DNA of 30,250 nucleotides from assembly GCA_964421085.1 (NCBI GenBank), contig CAYQVO010000044.1, positions 1 through 30,250 of the forward strand, in the 5' to 3' direction. Shown here one piece after another: positions 7,081 through 15,315 of the stretch. The translations under genes and the position numbers were made by a program. The DNA is from CAYQVO01 sp964421085. GTDB lineage: Bacteria > Bdellovibrionota_C > UBA2361 > CAYQVO01. Numbering within the stretch: position 1 is the first letter of the stretch; each line of letters begins with the position of its first letter. The notes under the pieces were generated by a model. The model did not search any database. It was not told the DNA's origin and saw only the letters and a list, made by a program, of their open reading frames with translations.

Positions 7081-8519
7081 CTAGAAGTTATATGAATACC
7101 CGAGCATCATGCTGACTGCATTGTAATCCGCATCCGTTCTCTCTCCTGTCCCGAGGAGAAGCGTCTGTTCGCTCGCGGTGGCGAAGTTCGCAAGCTGGGC
7201 ATACTTGTCCGTGCTGCCCCAGCTGTATGTAACGCCAAGTCCGAACGAAGACCTTTCTCTCTTGTAAATCGCTCCGATTGTCGCATGGTAAATATCCCAT
7301 GTGCTGATGCCCGGCTGAAATCCGCCAAAATCAGAAGGTCCTTCCTCGTATGCCGAGAAGTCGGTGCGGAAGCTCAAGTACCCGGTGACCTTGTCCGTAA
7401 GCACCTGCTCAATCGCGGCGCCGACGTTGAAGACCGAATCGCTCTCATATCCGACATTCAGGAAGGCATCACTTGTCATACCGGGATACACCCCTGACGG
7501 ACGCACAAAATCCCTCGGGTCGGCGTTCATGACAGAGTAGTGATCTTTCTTGAGAAACCACTCGACTGAAACCCCCAGGTTCGTCGTGTTCGTAGCGGCA
7601 TATTCAACGCCGGCTGCGAACGACATGGGGCTTCGCCATTCAGCGTCGAGATCATCCTGACGGTCGCTGGCGACAAGACTGTCCGGATAACCATCGTCAT
7701 CGAGATCGCCATTCATGATCGTGAGGTCGCGATAGCTCGTCCCGTTTCCACCCAGGCTCACACTGGGCGTAGTGTATGCAAAACCGATCTTCCAGTCGCC
7801 AAAGTCTCCGGCAACGCCAAGTTTCCACAGAAGTCTGAAGTTGTAGAAATCGATCGTATTTGCAGTATCAGTCGCAGCCACAAACAGATTCTGGCGGTTA
7901 ACCGCGCGCGCCGAAGCATTTGCGTCTATCTCCTGATCCCGCAGCGCAAGGAAGTTTGTCACGCCTACTGCCCACGTATCATCGATCTTGTAACCATAGG
8001 TCAGGCCGCCCCAGTATTCCTGAAGGTCGTTATTGGCCAGAACCTGCCCGATAAAATCTTCGTCGCCTGGAAACCATTCACTCTGAATGACATCGGTAAT
8101 TTCATCCTTCCGAAGCGACCCTTTAAATGAAGTCGAGTTTTTCGTGAGGACGGACCACCCGAGATAGTGATTCGGATGCTCATCAAACGTCACAGTTCCG
8201 CCAATGAGAAGGGGAGCGATGACAATCTGATCCGAATCGAGATCTTCTCCCGTTCCCGCCGCGTTTTCGATGGAGGTCATCTCAATCTTGTATGCATTTG
8301 CGTTTACGGTGACCCTGTATCGGTAATGAAAGGAACAGCGCCTGGATTGTAGAACCCCGCGCTTGGATCCCTCACGCCGCCGACAACAGCGCCGCTCATG
8401 AGGTTCGACCGGGTTCCGAACTGGTTCGTCCAGTAATTATTATCCTGTGCCGATGCCGACTGCGTTCCGGCCATCGCCAAAAAGAGAAAAAGTAATCCAC
8501 CTTTCCAAAGTGTATTCAT
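7081..8519 (-). pseudogene. FadL/OmpP1-like outer membrane protein, interrupted by a one-base frameshift
   Basis: Two reading frames together encode one barrel of about 480 aa. The first (ATG 8519, GGGAGGAGGG upstream) gives a signal peptide MNTLWKGGLLFLFLAMAGTQ and the family N-terminus NLMSGAVVGGVRDPSAGFYNP, then stops at 8304. The second continues the homology with VTVNANAYKIEMTS and runs to 7081. Its end, GYSYNF, has the terminal aromatic used for barrel assembly. The frames join at a run of three C (8313-8315); one more base there would restore the protein. FadL-like barrels carry hydrophobic compounds across the outer membrane. The break may be an assembly error or a true mutation. A strong terminator follows the gene and another precedes it, so it is its own transcript. 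Confidence 0.8.
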
Positions 8520-8566
8520 CCAGCCCTCCTCCCAAATAAGGCCCAAGTTTGAAATGACTCAAACAG

Positions 8567-8593
8567 AAAAAAGGGCCTGTTTCAAGCCCCTTT
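8567..8593 (-). terminator. Rho-independent terminator of the flippase-propeller gene
   Basis: On the minus strand AAAGGGGC pairs with GCCC(T) across a 9-base loop (8593-8573), followed by six T residues (8572-8567). It lies 18 bases after the stop at 8612. Confidence 0.75.
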
Positions 8594-8611
8594 AAGGAAA
8601 AATACCGCGTT

Positions 8612-10549
8612 TTAATTTCGCCCCTGCGCCTGCCCGCTCCAGCTTGGGAACCGGACGGATGAAGGGGTTTCAAGAATCTGCACGGTCGTTTTGTCCCCGA
8701 GCCGGACGACAAAAAGCCTGAAGTGCTCTTTATCAGCGCCGTTATTGGTGAAGACAACGAATGCGTCATCCGGAGACCACTCAGCGTCGTAGTCACGTCC
8801 GGAAAGAGATGTCAGCTTCGAGTCCTTTCCGGTGCCGAGATCTCTTACGAAGATATCCACATTTTCAAATGAGCCCGATGAATAGGCCATTTTTTTTCCC
8901 GCGCGATCATAACGAGGCCTGCAGAAAGTCGTGATACCCTGGAGCGGACAGTTCTCTTTTCCCCTGTCGATATCAAAAACACAGACATCCCACCCCGGCC
9001 AGAACCTGTCGGTCGAAAAGGCTATCCTCTTTCCATCAGGCGCCCACTGGGGAGTCGTGTTGCGGCCCTTGAATTTCGTGAGCTGCACAAGCTTTCCAGG
9101 CTCCTGCGGAAAGCCGAGAAACAGATTGGAAATTTTCGGCTGACCTTTTTTTTCCCTGTAAAAGACAATCGATTTTCCATCGGGAGACCATGCAGGATTA
9201 TCGCTGTTAACGTCATTCGGGGCGATCTCACGATATTCGCTGCCGTCTGTTTTTGCGATTCCAATGGCCCTGCTTCCCTCGTCACCTCTGCTGAAAGCAA
9301 TCCATTCGCCGTCAGGTGAAAATGAAGGATACGATTTGTCCGCCCCTTGAGGTCCAGCCGCCGTCACAGTCCCCTTCGAGAAGTCGGCGATATAAACATT
9401 TGTCCTCCCCTTGTGAGCGGCGGAAAAGGCGAGCCTGCCCTTGAGATTGAACGGATTACGCAGCGAGAAGGACGGTTCTTCTGCGGACGCAGAAGACACG
9501 ACCACGCTCAAAACCAGAATCGCGAGCGCAGAGCGTTTTGCCGCTCTCTTCGATATCACAGGGACGATCACCGCGAGGCAGAGTATTCCGACGGAATATC
9601 CGGCAATCTGCGAAAGAAGGTGCACTGCAAAGGCTATCGTAGCCACAGGAAGTCCGGCGCACGGCGCGCCGCACGCTGTGCGGAACAGCACGGACCATAC
9701 ACCCTCGTACACGCCGAAACCCATCAGGCCGCTTACAGGAAGACTTGCCGATGCTTCCGACAAGATGAACATCCCGAGCGCCTTGATTGGGCTGAGCGAA
9801 GCAGGTCCTGTTTCCCATCCCCACAGGACGGAAAGAGCAAGCAGATAGAGTCCACCGTACTTTGCGATGCGAAGCAGAACAGTGATCAGAAGCAGAACGG
9901 GAAGAGATGATGAGAGATTCACTTTCTGAACGTCCAACCCCACAGACCGGATAAATTCCGCAATCCTTTGAAGCCTGCGTGCGATTCGGGCTGCAAAAAA
10001 AATAATCTCGGGCAGGTAGCGCAGCAGAAGCAGCCCCGCGAGAAACGCAAGTGCAAAGACAGACAGCATCCGCAACGACGGCGCACCCCCGGTCATGGCG
10101 CCCTCCACAAGAACGAAGAATGCGGCGACAAATATCAGAGCGAGAAGATCGAGCACAATTCCGAGACCGAAAGTCGCAACACCCGCCGCAACGCTGACCC
10201 CTATGCGGTTCATGAAATAAATATAGGTCCCTTCTCCGAGCCTTGCCGGAAGAAAATCCACGAAAGCGTTTCGAACGCCGGTAACAAGCACAATCTTCCA
10301 GAAACCCGGAGTCTCATCCTGAAGGTGCTTCAGAAGAAGCCCGTAGCGGAGCGCGCGAAGCAGCAGTCCTGCAAGGCTGCAGAGAAGGAAGAAGAAGAAA
10401 TACCTCCCGTTTATTCCCGAGACTAAACGGGCCATGTCCCCAAACGACGACTCTGAGAACACAGCTATCAGCAGTGCNNNNNNNNNNNNNATATATGAAT
10501 TACTATTCTTGCCTTCATAGCTGCTATCCGGCTGCTTTCTTTCAGGCAT
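8612..10549 (-). CDS. LPG-synthase-TM (UPF0104) membrane domain fused to a TolB-like PD40 propeller
   Basis: Residues about 24-330 form a multi-helix membrane domain of the lysylphosphatidylglycerol synthetase TM family (PF03706 type), with the typical LLLRALRYGLLLKHL and ARLGEGTYIYFMNR segments; relatives flip or transfer lipid-linked groups. From about 355 come five or six PD40 blades (YPSFSPDGEWIAFSR, PAWSPDGKSIVFYR, PQWAPDGKRIAFST, AEWSPDDAFVVFTN), as in TolB. The junction, KRSALAILVLSVVVSSASA then EEP, reads as a signal peptide, and an in-frame GTG (9559) begins it. The propeller may therefore be cleaved off or separately translated into the periplasm. A 13-N gap (10478-10490) lies at the first membrane helix, so the N-terminus, its frame and the length are uncertain. 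ATG 10549 is preferred to a TTG at 10564. It is divergent from the zinc-ribbon gene. Confidence 0.75.
   Translation of the reverse strand: MPERKQPDSSYEGKNSNSYXXXXXALLIAVFSESSFGDMARLVSGINGRYFFFFLLCSLAGLLLRALRYGLLLKHLQDETPGFWKIVLVTGVRNAFVDFLPARLGEGTYIYFMNRIGVSVAAGVATFGLGIVLDLLALIFVAAFFVLVEGAMTGGAPSLRMLSVFALAFLAGLLLLRYLPEIIFFAARIARRLQRIAEFIRSVGLDVQKVNLSSSLPVLLLITVLLRIAKYGGLYLLALSVLWGWETGPASLSPIKALGMFILSEASASLPVSGLMGFGVYEGVWSVLFRTACGAPCAGLPVATIAFAVHLLSQIAGYSVGILCLAVIVPVISKRAAKRSALAILVLSVVVSSASAEEPSFSLRNPFNLKGRLAFSAAHKGRTNVYIADFSKGTVTAAGPQGADKSYPSFSPDGEWIAFSRGDEGSRAIGIAKTDGSEYREIAPNDVNSDNPAWSPDGKSIVFYREKKGQPKISNLFLGFPQEPGKLVQLTKFKGRNTTPQWAPDGKRIAFSTDRFWPGWDVCVFDIDRGKENCPLQGITTFCRPRYDRAGKKMAYSSGSFENVDIFVRDLGTGKDSKLTSLSGRDYDAEWSPDDAFVVFTNNGADKEHFRLFVVRLGDKTTVQILETPSSVRFPSWSGQAQGRN
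10478..10490. other. Assembly gap (13 N)
   Basis: Thirteen N fall in the first membrane helix of the flippase-propeller gene. The length of N is probably nominal, so the frame before it (10491-10549) need not belong to the frame after it. Confidence 0.95.
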
Positions 10550-10671
10550 TACTATCCACGGCAATGACTTGAGTGTAAAGGCGGCCCCGGGGCCGATGCA
10601 GTCAAAATTCCCCCGAACCCCGCCGCATCCTCCCTGAATCTAAAACCAATAGCCCTGGGAGGCTTTCATTT

Positions 10672-11355
10672 ATGCTGGAAGCGTCATCGCCACAAATAGA
10701 ACCGGCTGCGGTACCTGCACAGGAATCGCCGGAGAAGAGACTTTTGAAGTGCCGGCACTGCGGCAAAGAGTATCTTTTCGACACAAACCGTCTAAACGGC
10801 AGGAAAAAAGCAAAGTTCAAGTGCAGCAGGTGCGACACTGTGTTTGAACAGTCTTTCCAGGCGGAAGAGCGCGCGCGGGATGAAGAGAAGCCTGAAACGC
10901 CCCGGAGATTTCCGCGCTCAATCATCACACCCGTCGCGATCCTGGCTGCGGCATGCATTCTGATTTTCATAAGTCTCAATGCTGTTCTGAAGGCCGGAAC
11001 AAAAAATCTCTCCGTCATCAACCCGGCCGTTGCTCAGTCAGTTTCAAAAGACGGAACTCTCTACTCTTTCAGCGGGACAGTACACAACTCCCTGAGTTCC
11101 GCTGTAAATGAAGTGAATGTCGAAGTGCAGCTCTTTTCAGCCGATTCCCGGCTGCTTTCCACGCACCGTGTAAGATTGACGCCGGAACTTGCCATGTCGG
11201 GCGATTCACATATTCAGGCTCCTGCCTCCGCCCTTAAGAGAACGGCAGAGCAGATGACATTTGCACCCGGTGAAGAATTCAGCTTTTCATTGCCTGTTCT
11301 TATCAGCTCCTCTTTAATGCCTGCATCGTTTACCATTCGGGCCTTTACTCTCTGA
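10672..11355 (+). CDS. MJ0042-type zinc-ribbon membrane protein with DUF3426/FxLYD-like domain
   Basis: The 227-residue protein has an N-terminal zinc ribbon with Cys27, Cys30, Cys51 and Cys54 (CRHCGKEYLFD, then FKCSRCDTVF), one membrane helix at about 84-104 (SIITPVAILAAACILIFISL), and a C-terminal domain of about 115 residues built of beta strands (YSFSGTVHNSLSSAVNEVNVEVQL). That layout matches the zinc-ribbon plus DUF3426 proteins common in Gram-negative bacteria; their function is not established. The ribbon would be cytoplasmic and the C-terminal domain periplasmic. GGGAGG (10657-10662) lies nine bases before the ATG. The CDF transporter gene starts 36 bases downstream, so they are probably cotranscribed. 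Confidence 0.8.
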   Translation: MLEASSPQIEPAAVPAQESPEKRLLKCRHCGKEYLFDTNRLNGRKKAKFKCSRCDTVFEQSFQAEERARDEEKPETPRRFPRSIITPVAILAAACILIFISLNAVLKAGTKNLSVINPAVAQSVSKDGTLYSFSGTVHNSLSSAVNEVNVEVQLFSADSRLLSTHRVRLTPELAMSGDSHIQAPASALKRTAEQMTFAPGEEFSFSLPVLISSSLMPASFTIRAFTL

Positions 11356-11391
11356 GCAGTCAGGATAAGATCTGCGTGAAAGGAGAAAAAA

Positions 11392-12807
11392 GTGCGCCAA
11401 AGCACGGAAGCAGAACGCGAAAAAAAGTCGATTGCCCTGACATCTGTCATCGCGGCGGTCTTCCTCACTTCTGCCAAGCTTGTTGTCGGCATGCTTACCG
11501 GAAGCCTCGGCATTCTCTCCGAAGCAGCCCATTCAGGACTTGACCTTCTCGCAGCAGTGGTCACTTTCTTCGCCGTGAAAGCATCGGGAAAACCGGCGGA
11601 CGAGGAACACCACTACGGGCACGAAAAGATGGAAAACCTCTCCGCGCTGATTGAGACCCAGCTTCTGTTGATCACCTGCATCTGGATCATTTACGAAGCA
11701 GTTCGCCGTCTCTATTCCGCCGATGTCCACGTAGAAGCGACCCCCTGGGCGTTCGGGGTGGTGATAGTCTCCATAATCGTCGACATCTCGCGCTCGCGGG
11801 CCCTTATGAGGGTGGCGAAGAAATATAACAGTCAGGCCCTTGAAGCCGATGCTCTTCATTTCAGCACGGACGTCTACAGTTCACTCGTAGTGCTTGCGGG
11901 ACTTGCTCTGGTGTATACCGGAGAACACACCGGACACACGCACATTCTTATGAAGGCCGACCCTCTGGCGGCCCTGGGCGTGGCGGTGATCGTCATATGG
12001 GTAAGTCTCCGGCTCGGCCGGAGAAGCGTAAACGCTCTGCTCGATTCCGCTCCCGAAGGGCTTTCGGGGCTTATCGAAAACCAGGTGCAGCGGATAGAAG
12101 GCGTGCAGGACTGCCGTAATCTCCGCGTACGGCAGAGCGGAAGCCGCACATTCGTCGATCTCACAGTAGATGTCGACAAGAGTCTCAGCGTTCAGGCCGG
12201 CAACCTCATCGCGCGCGTTGTGGAACGCGAAATCCGGGTGATTCTGCCGGCTGCTGATGTGATGGTGAGAACGGATCCCTCCGATCCTCTCCAGCAGACT
12301 CTCAGCCGGATAAGAGCAAATGCGGAAGTCGCCGGACATAAGGTTCACAATATTTTCGTTTACCAGCAGAATCATTCCGTATTTGCCGAGCTTCATCTTG
12401 AAGTCCCGGAGAAGGAAGCTCTTCTCAAGGCACACGAGGCTTCGATGCGGCTTGAAGAGCTGCTGTTAAAGAACATCCCGGCGCTGAAGAAAGTGGACAT
12501 TCATATCGAACCCCGCCGTGAGCATTTTGTGGAGCTTCACGATGTGACCGCCGCGTCAGCAGGGACTGAGGACCTGGTAAGGGAAGCGCTCCTGTCGATT
12601 CCAGGAATTTCAGCGTGTCATGAAATTGTGGTAAGGGAGAGTTCGGATGGTCTTTATCTTGCCATGCATGTCATCTTCCCCGACGAGATGCCCCTCGAAG
12701 CCGTCCACAGAAAGCTGAGCGAAGCAGAAGCGAAACTGTTCAGGGCTGTTCCGGGCTTGAAGAGGGTTTTGATGCACCCTGAGCCGAAGGCCTTTGCCGA
12801 TCATTAA
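11392..12807 (+). CDS. Cation diffusion facilitator with three C-terminal cytoplasmic domains
   Basis: Residues 1 to about 212 are a six-helix CDF domain that exchanges divalent metal ions for protons at the inner membrane. The transport site is visible as His47 and Asp51 (HSGLD) with His156 and Asp160 (HFSTD). This HxxxD pairing is associated with zinc or cadmium, rather than the DxxxD of iron-type members. HHYGHEK (73-79) is the conserved loop after helix 2. The usual single ferredoxin-like C-terminal domain occurs here three times: about 220-296, 297-376 and 381-467, ending in VMVRTDP, VDIHIEP and VLMHPEP respectively. The protein is therefore 471 aa instead of about 300. The start is GTG 11392 with AGGAG six bases upstream. 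A strong bidirectional terminator follows. Confidence 0.92.
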   Translation: MRQSTEAEREKKSIALTSVIAAVFLTSAKLVVGMLTGSLGILSEAAHSGLDLLAAVVTFFAVKASGKPADEEHHYGHEKMENLSALIETQLLLITCIWIIYEAVRRLYSADVHVEATPWAFGVVIVSIIVDISRSRALMRVAKKYNSQALEADALHFSTDVYSSLVVLAGLALVYTGEHTGHTHILMKADPLAALGVAVIVIWVSLRLGRRSVNALLDSAPEGLSGLIENQVQRIEGVQDCRNLRVRQSGSRTFVDLTVDVDKSLSVQAGNLIARVVEREIRVILPAADVMVRTDPSDPLQQTLSRIRANAEVAGHKVHNIFVYQQNHSVFAELHLEVPEKEALLKAHEASMRLEELLLKNIPALKKVDIHIEPRREHFVELHDVTAASAGTEDLVREALLSIPGISACHEIVVRESSDGLYLAMHVIFPDEMPLEAVHRKLSEAEAKLFRAVPGLKRVLMHPEPKAFADH

Positions 12808-12819
12808 CGAGAAAAGCAC

Positions 12820-12850
12820 AAAAAAAGCGGGGCTTTCGCCCCGCTTTCTC
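12820..12850. terminator. Bidirectional terminator between the CDF and outer-membrane genes
   Basis: AAAGCGGGGC (12824-12833) and GCCCCGCTTT (12838-12847) form a 10-bp stem with loop TTTC. An A run precedes it and a T-rich run follows, so it can stop transcripts from both convergent genes (stops at 12807 and 12870). Confidence 0.88.
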
Positions 12851-12869
12851 ACTTCTTATCGAAGCAATC

Positions 12870-13994
12870 CTATTCGCAGATGCTGAACGGGAAGCTCAAT
12901 GTCACCCAGTGTGACCAGTCGCCTTCGCCGATTGCGCGGTATTCGGCAGCATAGTCAGCCAGGACGTATTTGCCCAGTGCAACACCGGCGCCGAATGCAA
13001 CAGCATTGAACTTGGCATTGCCGGCAGAGTCCCCACGGTATTCATAGCCAGTGTTGGACATGTAACGATAACCGGCGCGAAGCTTCAGCCACTCAATGAC
13101 CGGCTGCTCAACACCAACCCGGAATCCCCATGCATTGGCATCGAGATCGCCCTCTTTCTGCCAGTAGCCTGTGTAGTCAACTGAACCTGTCAGGACAGTA
13201 TTCGTGAGCACAACCTGCGACACACCGCCTTCCATATTCCAGCTTCGGATTCTGTTGCTTTCCGGGGCGAAGTCAAAGTCCTGCAGAAGTTCGTTGGTGA
13301 TCTTCTGTTTTCCCCAGCCGTAGAAGGTTCTGAGACCGAACATGGTGCGATCACTCAGCTTGTACTGGGCGCCGAGGTCCGCACGAATGCCGTCGTTCAT
13401 CTTCTCTTTCCACAGCGTACTGTTGTCAAGATCGAGGAGCGGCATGGTGTATTTCTGTTTCGAATTCTGATACATCAAACCGGCGCCAACGCTCCAGGCA
13501 GCGTCAAGAGCCTTTGCATACGCAAGGTGCAGCCTCCACGCATCCATATCCGTATCAAGGAGACCATCTGCATCTCCCTTGTACCCTGACCAGCCCATTC
13601 CGATATTTCCATACTCAGGAAGGGCATCTTTGTAAGGGACAATCGGAAATGCGCCCAGCACATAACCGTCATTGATGGATCCGTCAACTTTCGAGTAATC
13701 GATGAGATCGTCACCGCTCAGTTCGTTCCAGGTCCAGCTTCCCGAAACCTCGGCATCCTTCATCCAGCCAAGACCGGCCGGGTTGCCCAGAATGCTGTAG
13801 CTGCTTACGTCTGTCACGGAAGATGAACCAGCCATCGCTCCAACACGGGCGCTGGTTGGAAGGTCAAAGAAACGTCTTTGATTAATCTGATAAGCGACAT
13901 CCTGGGCACCGTCAGCGTAAGCTGACACAGCGAAAGACATCGCGAGTCCTGCGGCAAGCACAAAACCGTGCCGCCACGAGCAAGTTTTTTTCAT
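12870..13994 (-). CDS. Outer membrane beta-barrel protein, OmpP1/PorV-like
   Basis: The start is ATG 13994 (374 aa), with GGGAG seven bases upstream; it opens directly with a signal peptide (MKKTCSWRHGFVLAAGLAMS, cleavage after AYA near residue 27). The mature start has the family pattern RRFFDLPTSARVGAMAGSS followed by SILGNPAGLGW, as in FadL, OmpP1 and PorV-type barrels. The rest alternates short aromatic beta strands and loops and ends VTLSFPFSICE, close to a barrel C-terminus although not with a terminal Phe. The substrate is unknown. The gene lies alone between a bidirectional terminator and a long intergenic region with direct repeats. Confidence 0.8.
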   Translation of the reverse strand: MKKTCSWRHGFVLAAGLAMSFAVSAYADGAQDVAYQINQRRFFDLPTSARVGAMAGSSSVTDVSSYSILGNPAGLGWMKDAEVSGSWTWNELSGDDLIDYSKVDGSINDGYVLGAFPIVPYKDALPEYGNIGMGWSGYKGDADGLLDTDMDAWRLHLAYAKALDAAWSVGAGLMYQNSKQKYTMPLLDLDNSTLWKEKMNDGIRADLGAQYKLSDRTMFGLRTFYGWGKQKITNELLQDFDFAPESNRIRSWNMEGGVSQVVLTNTVLTGSVDYTGYWQKEGDLDANAWGFRVGVEQPVIEWLKLRAGYRYMSNTGYEYRGDSAGNAKFNAVAFGAGVALGKYVLADYAAEYRAIGEGDWSHWVTLSFPFSICE

Positions 13995-14030
13995 GGCTCC
14001 ACTCCCAAAAGTATAAAATACAGCCGAAGT

Positions 14031-14083
14031 TCGTTCGGCCCCTAAAAATCGTTCGGCCAACAGCAAAAGCTGCAAGGCCAACA
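14031..14083. repeat. Interleaved short direct repeats upstream of the barrel gene
   Basis: TCGTTCGGCC occurs at 14031-14040 and 14049-14058 (18-base period), and GGCCAACA at 14055-14062 and 14076-14083 (21-base period). They lie 37-89 bases upstream of the barrel gene start and could be binding sites for a regulator. Confidence 0.5.
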
Positions 14084-14164
14084 TTTTTGCTGAAATTACT
14101 GAAGTAAAATCAGCTATCCATCCTTCTGGACATACTTAAATGCCCTGCCCACTTATAAATCTGC

Positions 14165-14194
14165 TTGACAGATACGGCAACTCCTTAGTTTACT
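14165..14194 (+). promoter_or_regulatory. Candidate sigma-70 promoter reading toward gpmA
   Basis: TTGACA (14165-14170) and TTTACT (14189-14194) are 18 bases apart. The start point near 14201 would give gpmA a leader of about 300 bases. Confidence 0.4.
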
Positions 14195-14437
14195 GAAACG
14201 CGATTTGGAACAAATAGCTATTGATTACAAGTACTTATCAGGAAAAAAATCGCAACTCTCCAGGGGTAAATAACCCCATCGGGCATCGAAAGGGCATACG
14301 CGCGAGTGAACAGGAAAGACAGAAGAAAGAGCTTTCATTCCCATCTCCAGCCTCCGCCGATAGCTGCCTCCCGGTGAAGCAGCTTCCACCCGACCCCCGC
14401 GAAGAGTGCGGGGAAAGATGGGGCGAACTTTACATTA

Positions 14438-14460
14438 ATCGGTGCTACCGATACATTTTT
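14438..14460 (+). terminator. Short hairpin and T run in the gpmA leader
   Basis: ATCGGT (14438-14443) and ACCGAT (14447-14452) form a perfect 6-bp stem with a 3-base loop, followed by ACATTTTT. It lies 26 bases before the gpmA Shine-Dalgarno. It may be an attenuator or the end of a small RNA; the stem is short, so this is tentative. Confidence 0.3.
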
Positions 14461-14497
14461 CCCGTTCCTTCCGCAGCAGTTGAATGGAGAAATTTTT

Positions 14498-15262
14498 ATG
14501 AACGATTCGAACATATTTACCCTGGTGCTCGTGCGCCACGGGCAGAGCACCTGGAATCTTGAAAACAGATTCACCGGCTGGACAGATGTCGGCCTTACAC
14601 CTCTTGGAGAACAGGAAGCTCTTAACGGTGGACTCATTCTTAAGGACAAGGGTTACACATTCGATGTCGCATACACATCGGTTCTCAGGCGGGCAATAAA
14701 GACGTTGTGGATCGTCCAGGAAGCGATGGGTCTCGAGTGGATTCCGGTGATGCGCGGCTGGCAGTTGAACGAGCGGCATTATGGCGCGCTGCAGGGATTG
14801 AACAAAGCTGAAATGGCGGCGAAATACGGCGAAGGCCAGGTGAAAATCTGGCGAAGAAGTTACGACACCCCGCCGCCGCCGCTGGACAACAACGACGAGC
14901 GGCACCCGAGGTTCGATCCAAGGTATGCGTCGCTTTCGGCTGAACAACTGCCGGCGCATGAATCTCTCAAGGATACTGTCGCACGCATGCTTCCGTACTG
15001 GCATGACACTCTCGCTCCGGTTGTGAAATCGGGAAAGCGCGTTCTCATAGCCGCGCACGGAAACAGTCTTCGCGCTCTCGTGAAATATCTCGACAATATT
15101 TCCGACTCTGAGATCACGGAACTGAACATCCCGACTGGAATTCCGCTTGTCTATCATTTAGATAAAGACACCATGAAGCCGGTCAAGTCATTCTATCTGG
15201 CCGATGAAGAGGCTCTGAAAGCGGCCCAGGCAGCGGTGGCAAATCAGGGCAAAGCGAAGTAG
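14498..15262 (+). CDS. gpmA: 2,3-bisphosphoglycerate-dependent phosphoglycerate mutase
   Basis: This glycolytic enzyme interconverts 3- and 2-phosphoglycerate through a phosphohistidine. The 254-residue length is typical. The RHG motif LVRHGQSTWN (11-20) holds the phosphorylated His14, Glu92 lies in NERHYGALQG (91-100), and the second catalytic His187 lies in AAHGNSLRAL (185-194). FTGWTDVGLTPLGEQEA (26-41 region) is the usual substrate loop. ATG 14498 is preferred because GGAG (14486-14489) lies eight bases upstream; the in-frame TTG at 14480 would include that site. A perfect hairpin overlaps the stop codon. pfk and eno, two other glycolytic genes, are in the same window but in separate transcripts. 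Confidence 0.96.
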   Translation: MNDSNIFTLVLVRHGQSTWNLENRFTGWTDVGLTPLGEQEALNGGLILKDKGYTFDVAYTSVLRRAIKTLWIVQEAMGLEWIPVMRGWQLNERHYGALQGLNKAEMAAKYGEGQVKIWRRSYDTPPPPLDNNDERHPRFDPRYASLSAEQLPAHESLKDTVARMLPYWHDTLAPVVKSGKRVLIAAHGNSLRALVKYLDNISDSEITELNIPTGIPLVYHLDKDTMKPVKSFYLADEEALKAAQAAVANQGKAK

Positions 15263-15290
15263 AAGATCCGCCGGTAACGGCGGATCTTCT
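15261..15290 (+). terminator. Terminator-like hairpin at the end of gpmA
   Basis: AGAAGATCCGCC (15261-15272) and GGCGGATCTTCT (15279-15290) form a perfect 12-bp stem with a 6-base loop, starting inside the gpmA stop codon. There is little T after it, so termination may be partial. Confidence 0.65.
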
Positions 15291-15315
15291 ATCCCGAGCC
15301 GATTTCTCAGAGAGC

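Larger units (their letters stand above)
13995..14497. other. Intergenic region of 503 bases between the divergent barrel and gpmA genes
   Basis: No convincing gene lies here. It holds direct repeats near the barrel gene (14031-14083), a sigma-70-like promoter (14165-14194) and the long gpmA leader. The leader contains CCCCGC with GCGGGG (14395-14413), AGCTGC with GCAGCT (about 14362-14384) and a hairpin followed by T residues (14438-14460). A 113-codon frame at 14221-14562 overlaps gpmA and has no protein-like features. Confidence 0.6.

Noticed and set aside
14221..14562. A 113-codon plus-strand frame upstream of and into gpmA
   Set aside because: It overlaps the gpmA start in another frame, has no Shine-Dalgarno or family-like sequence, and lies where a leader is expected.
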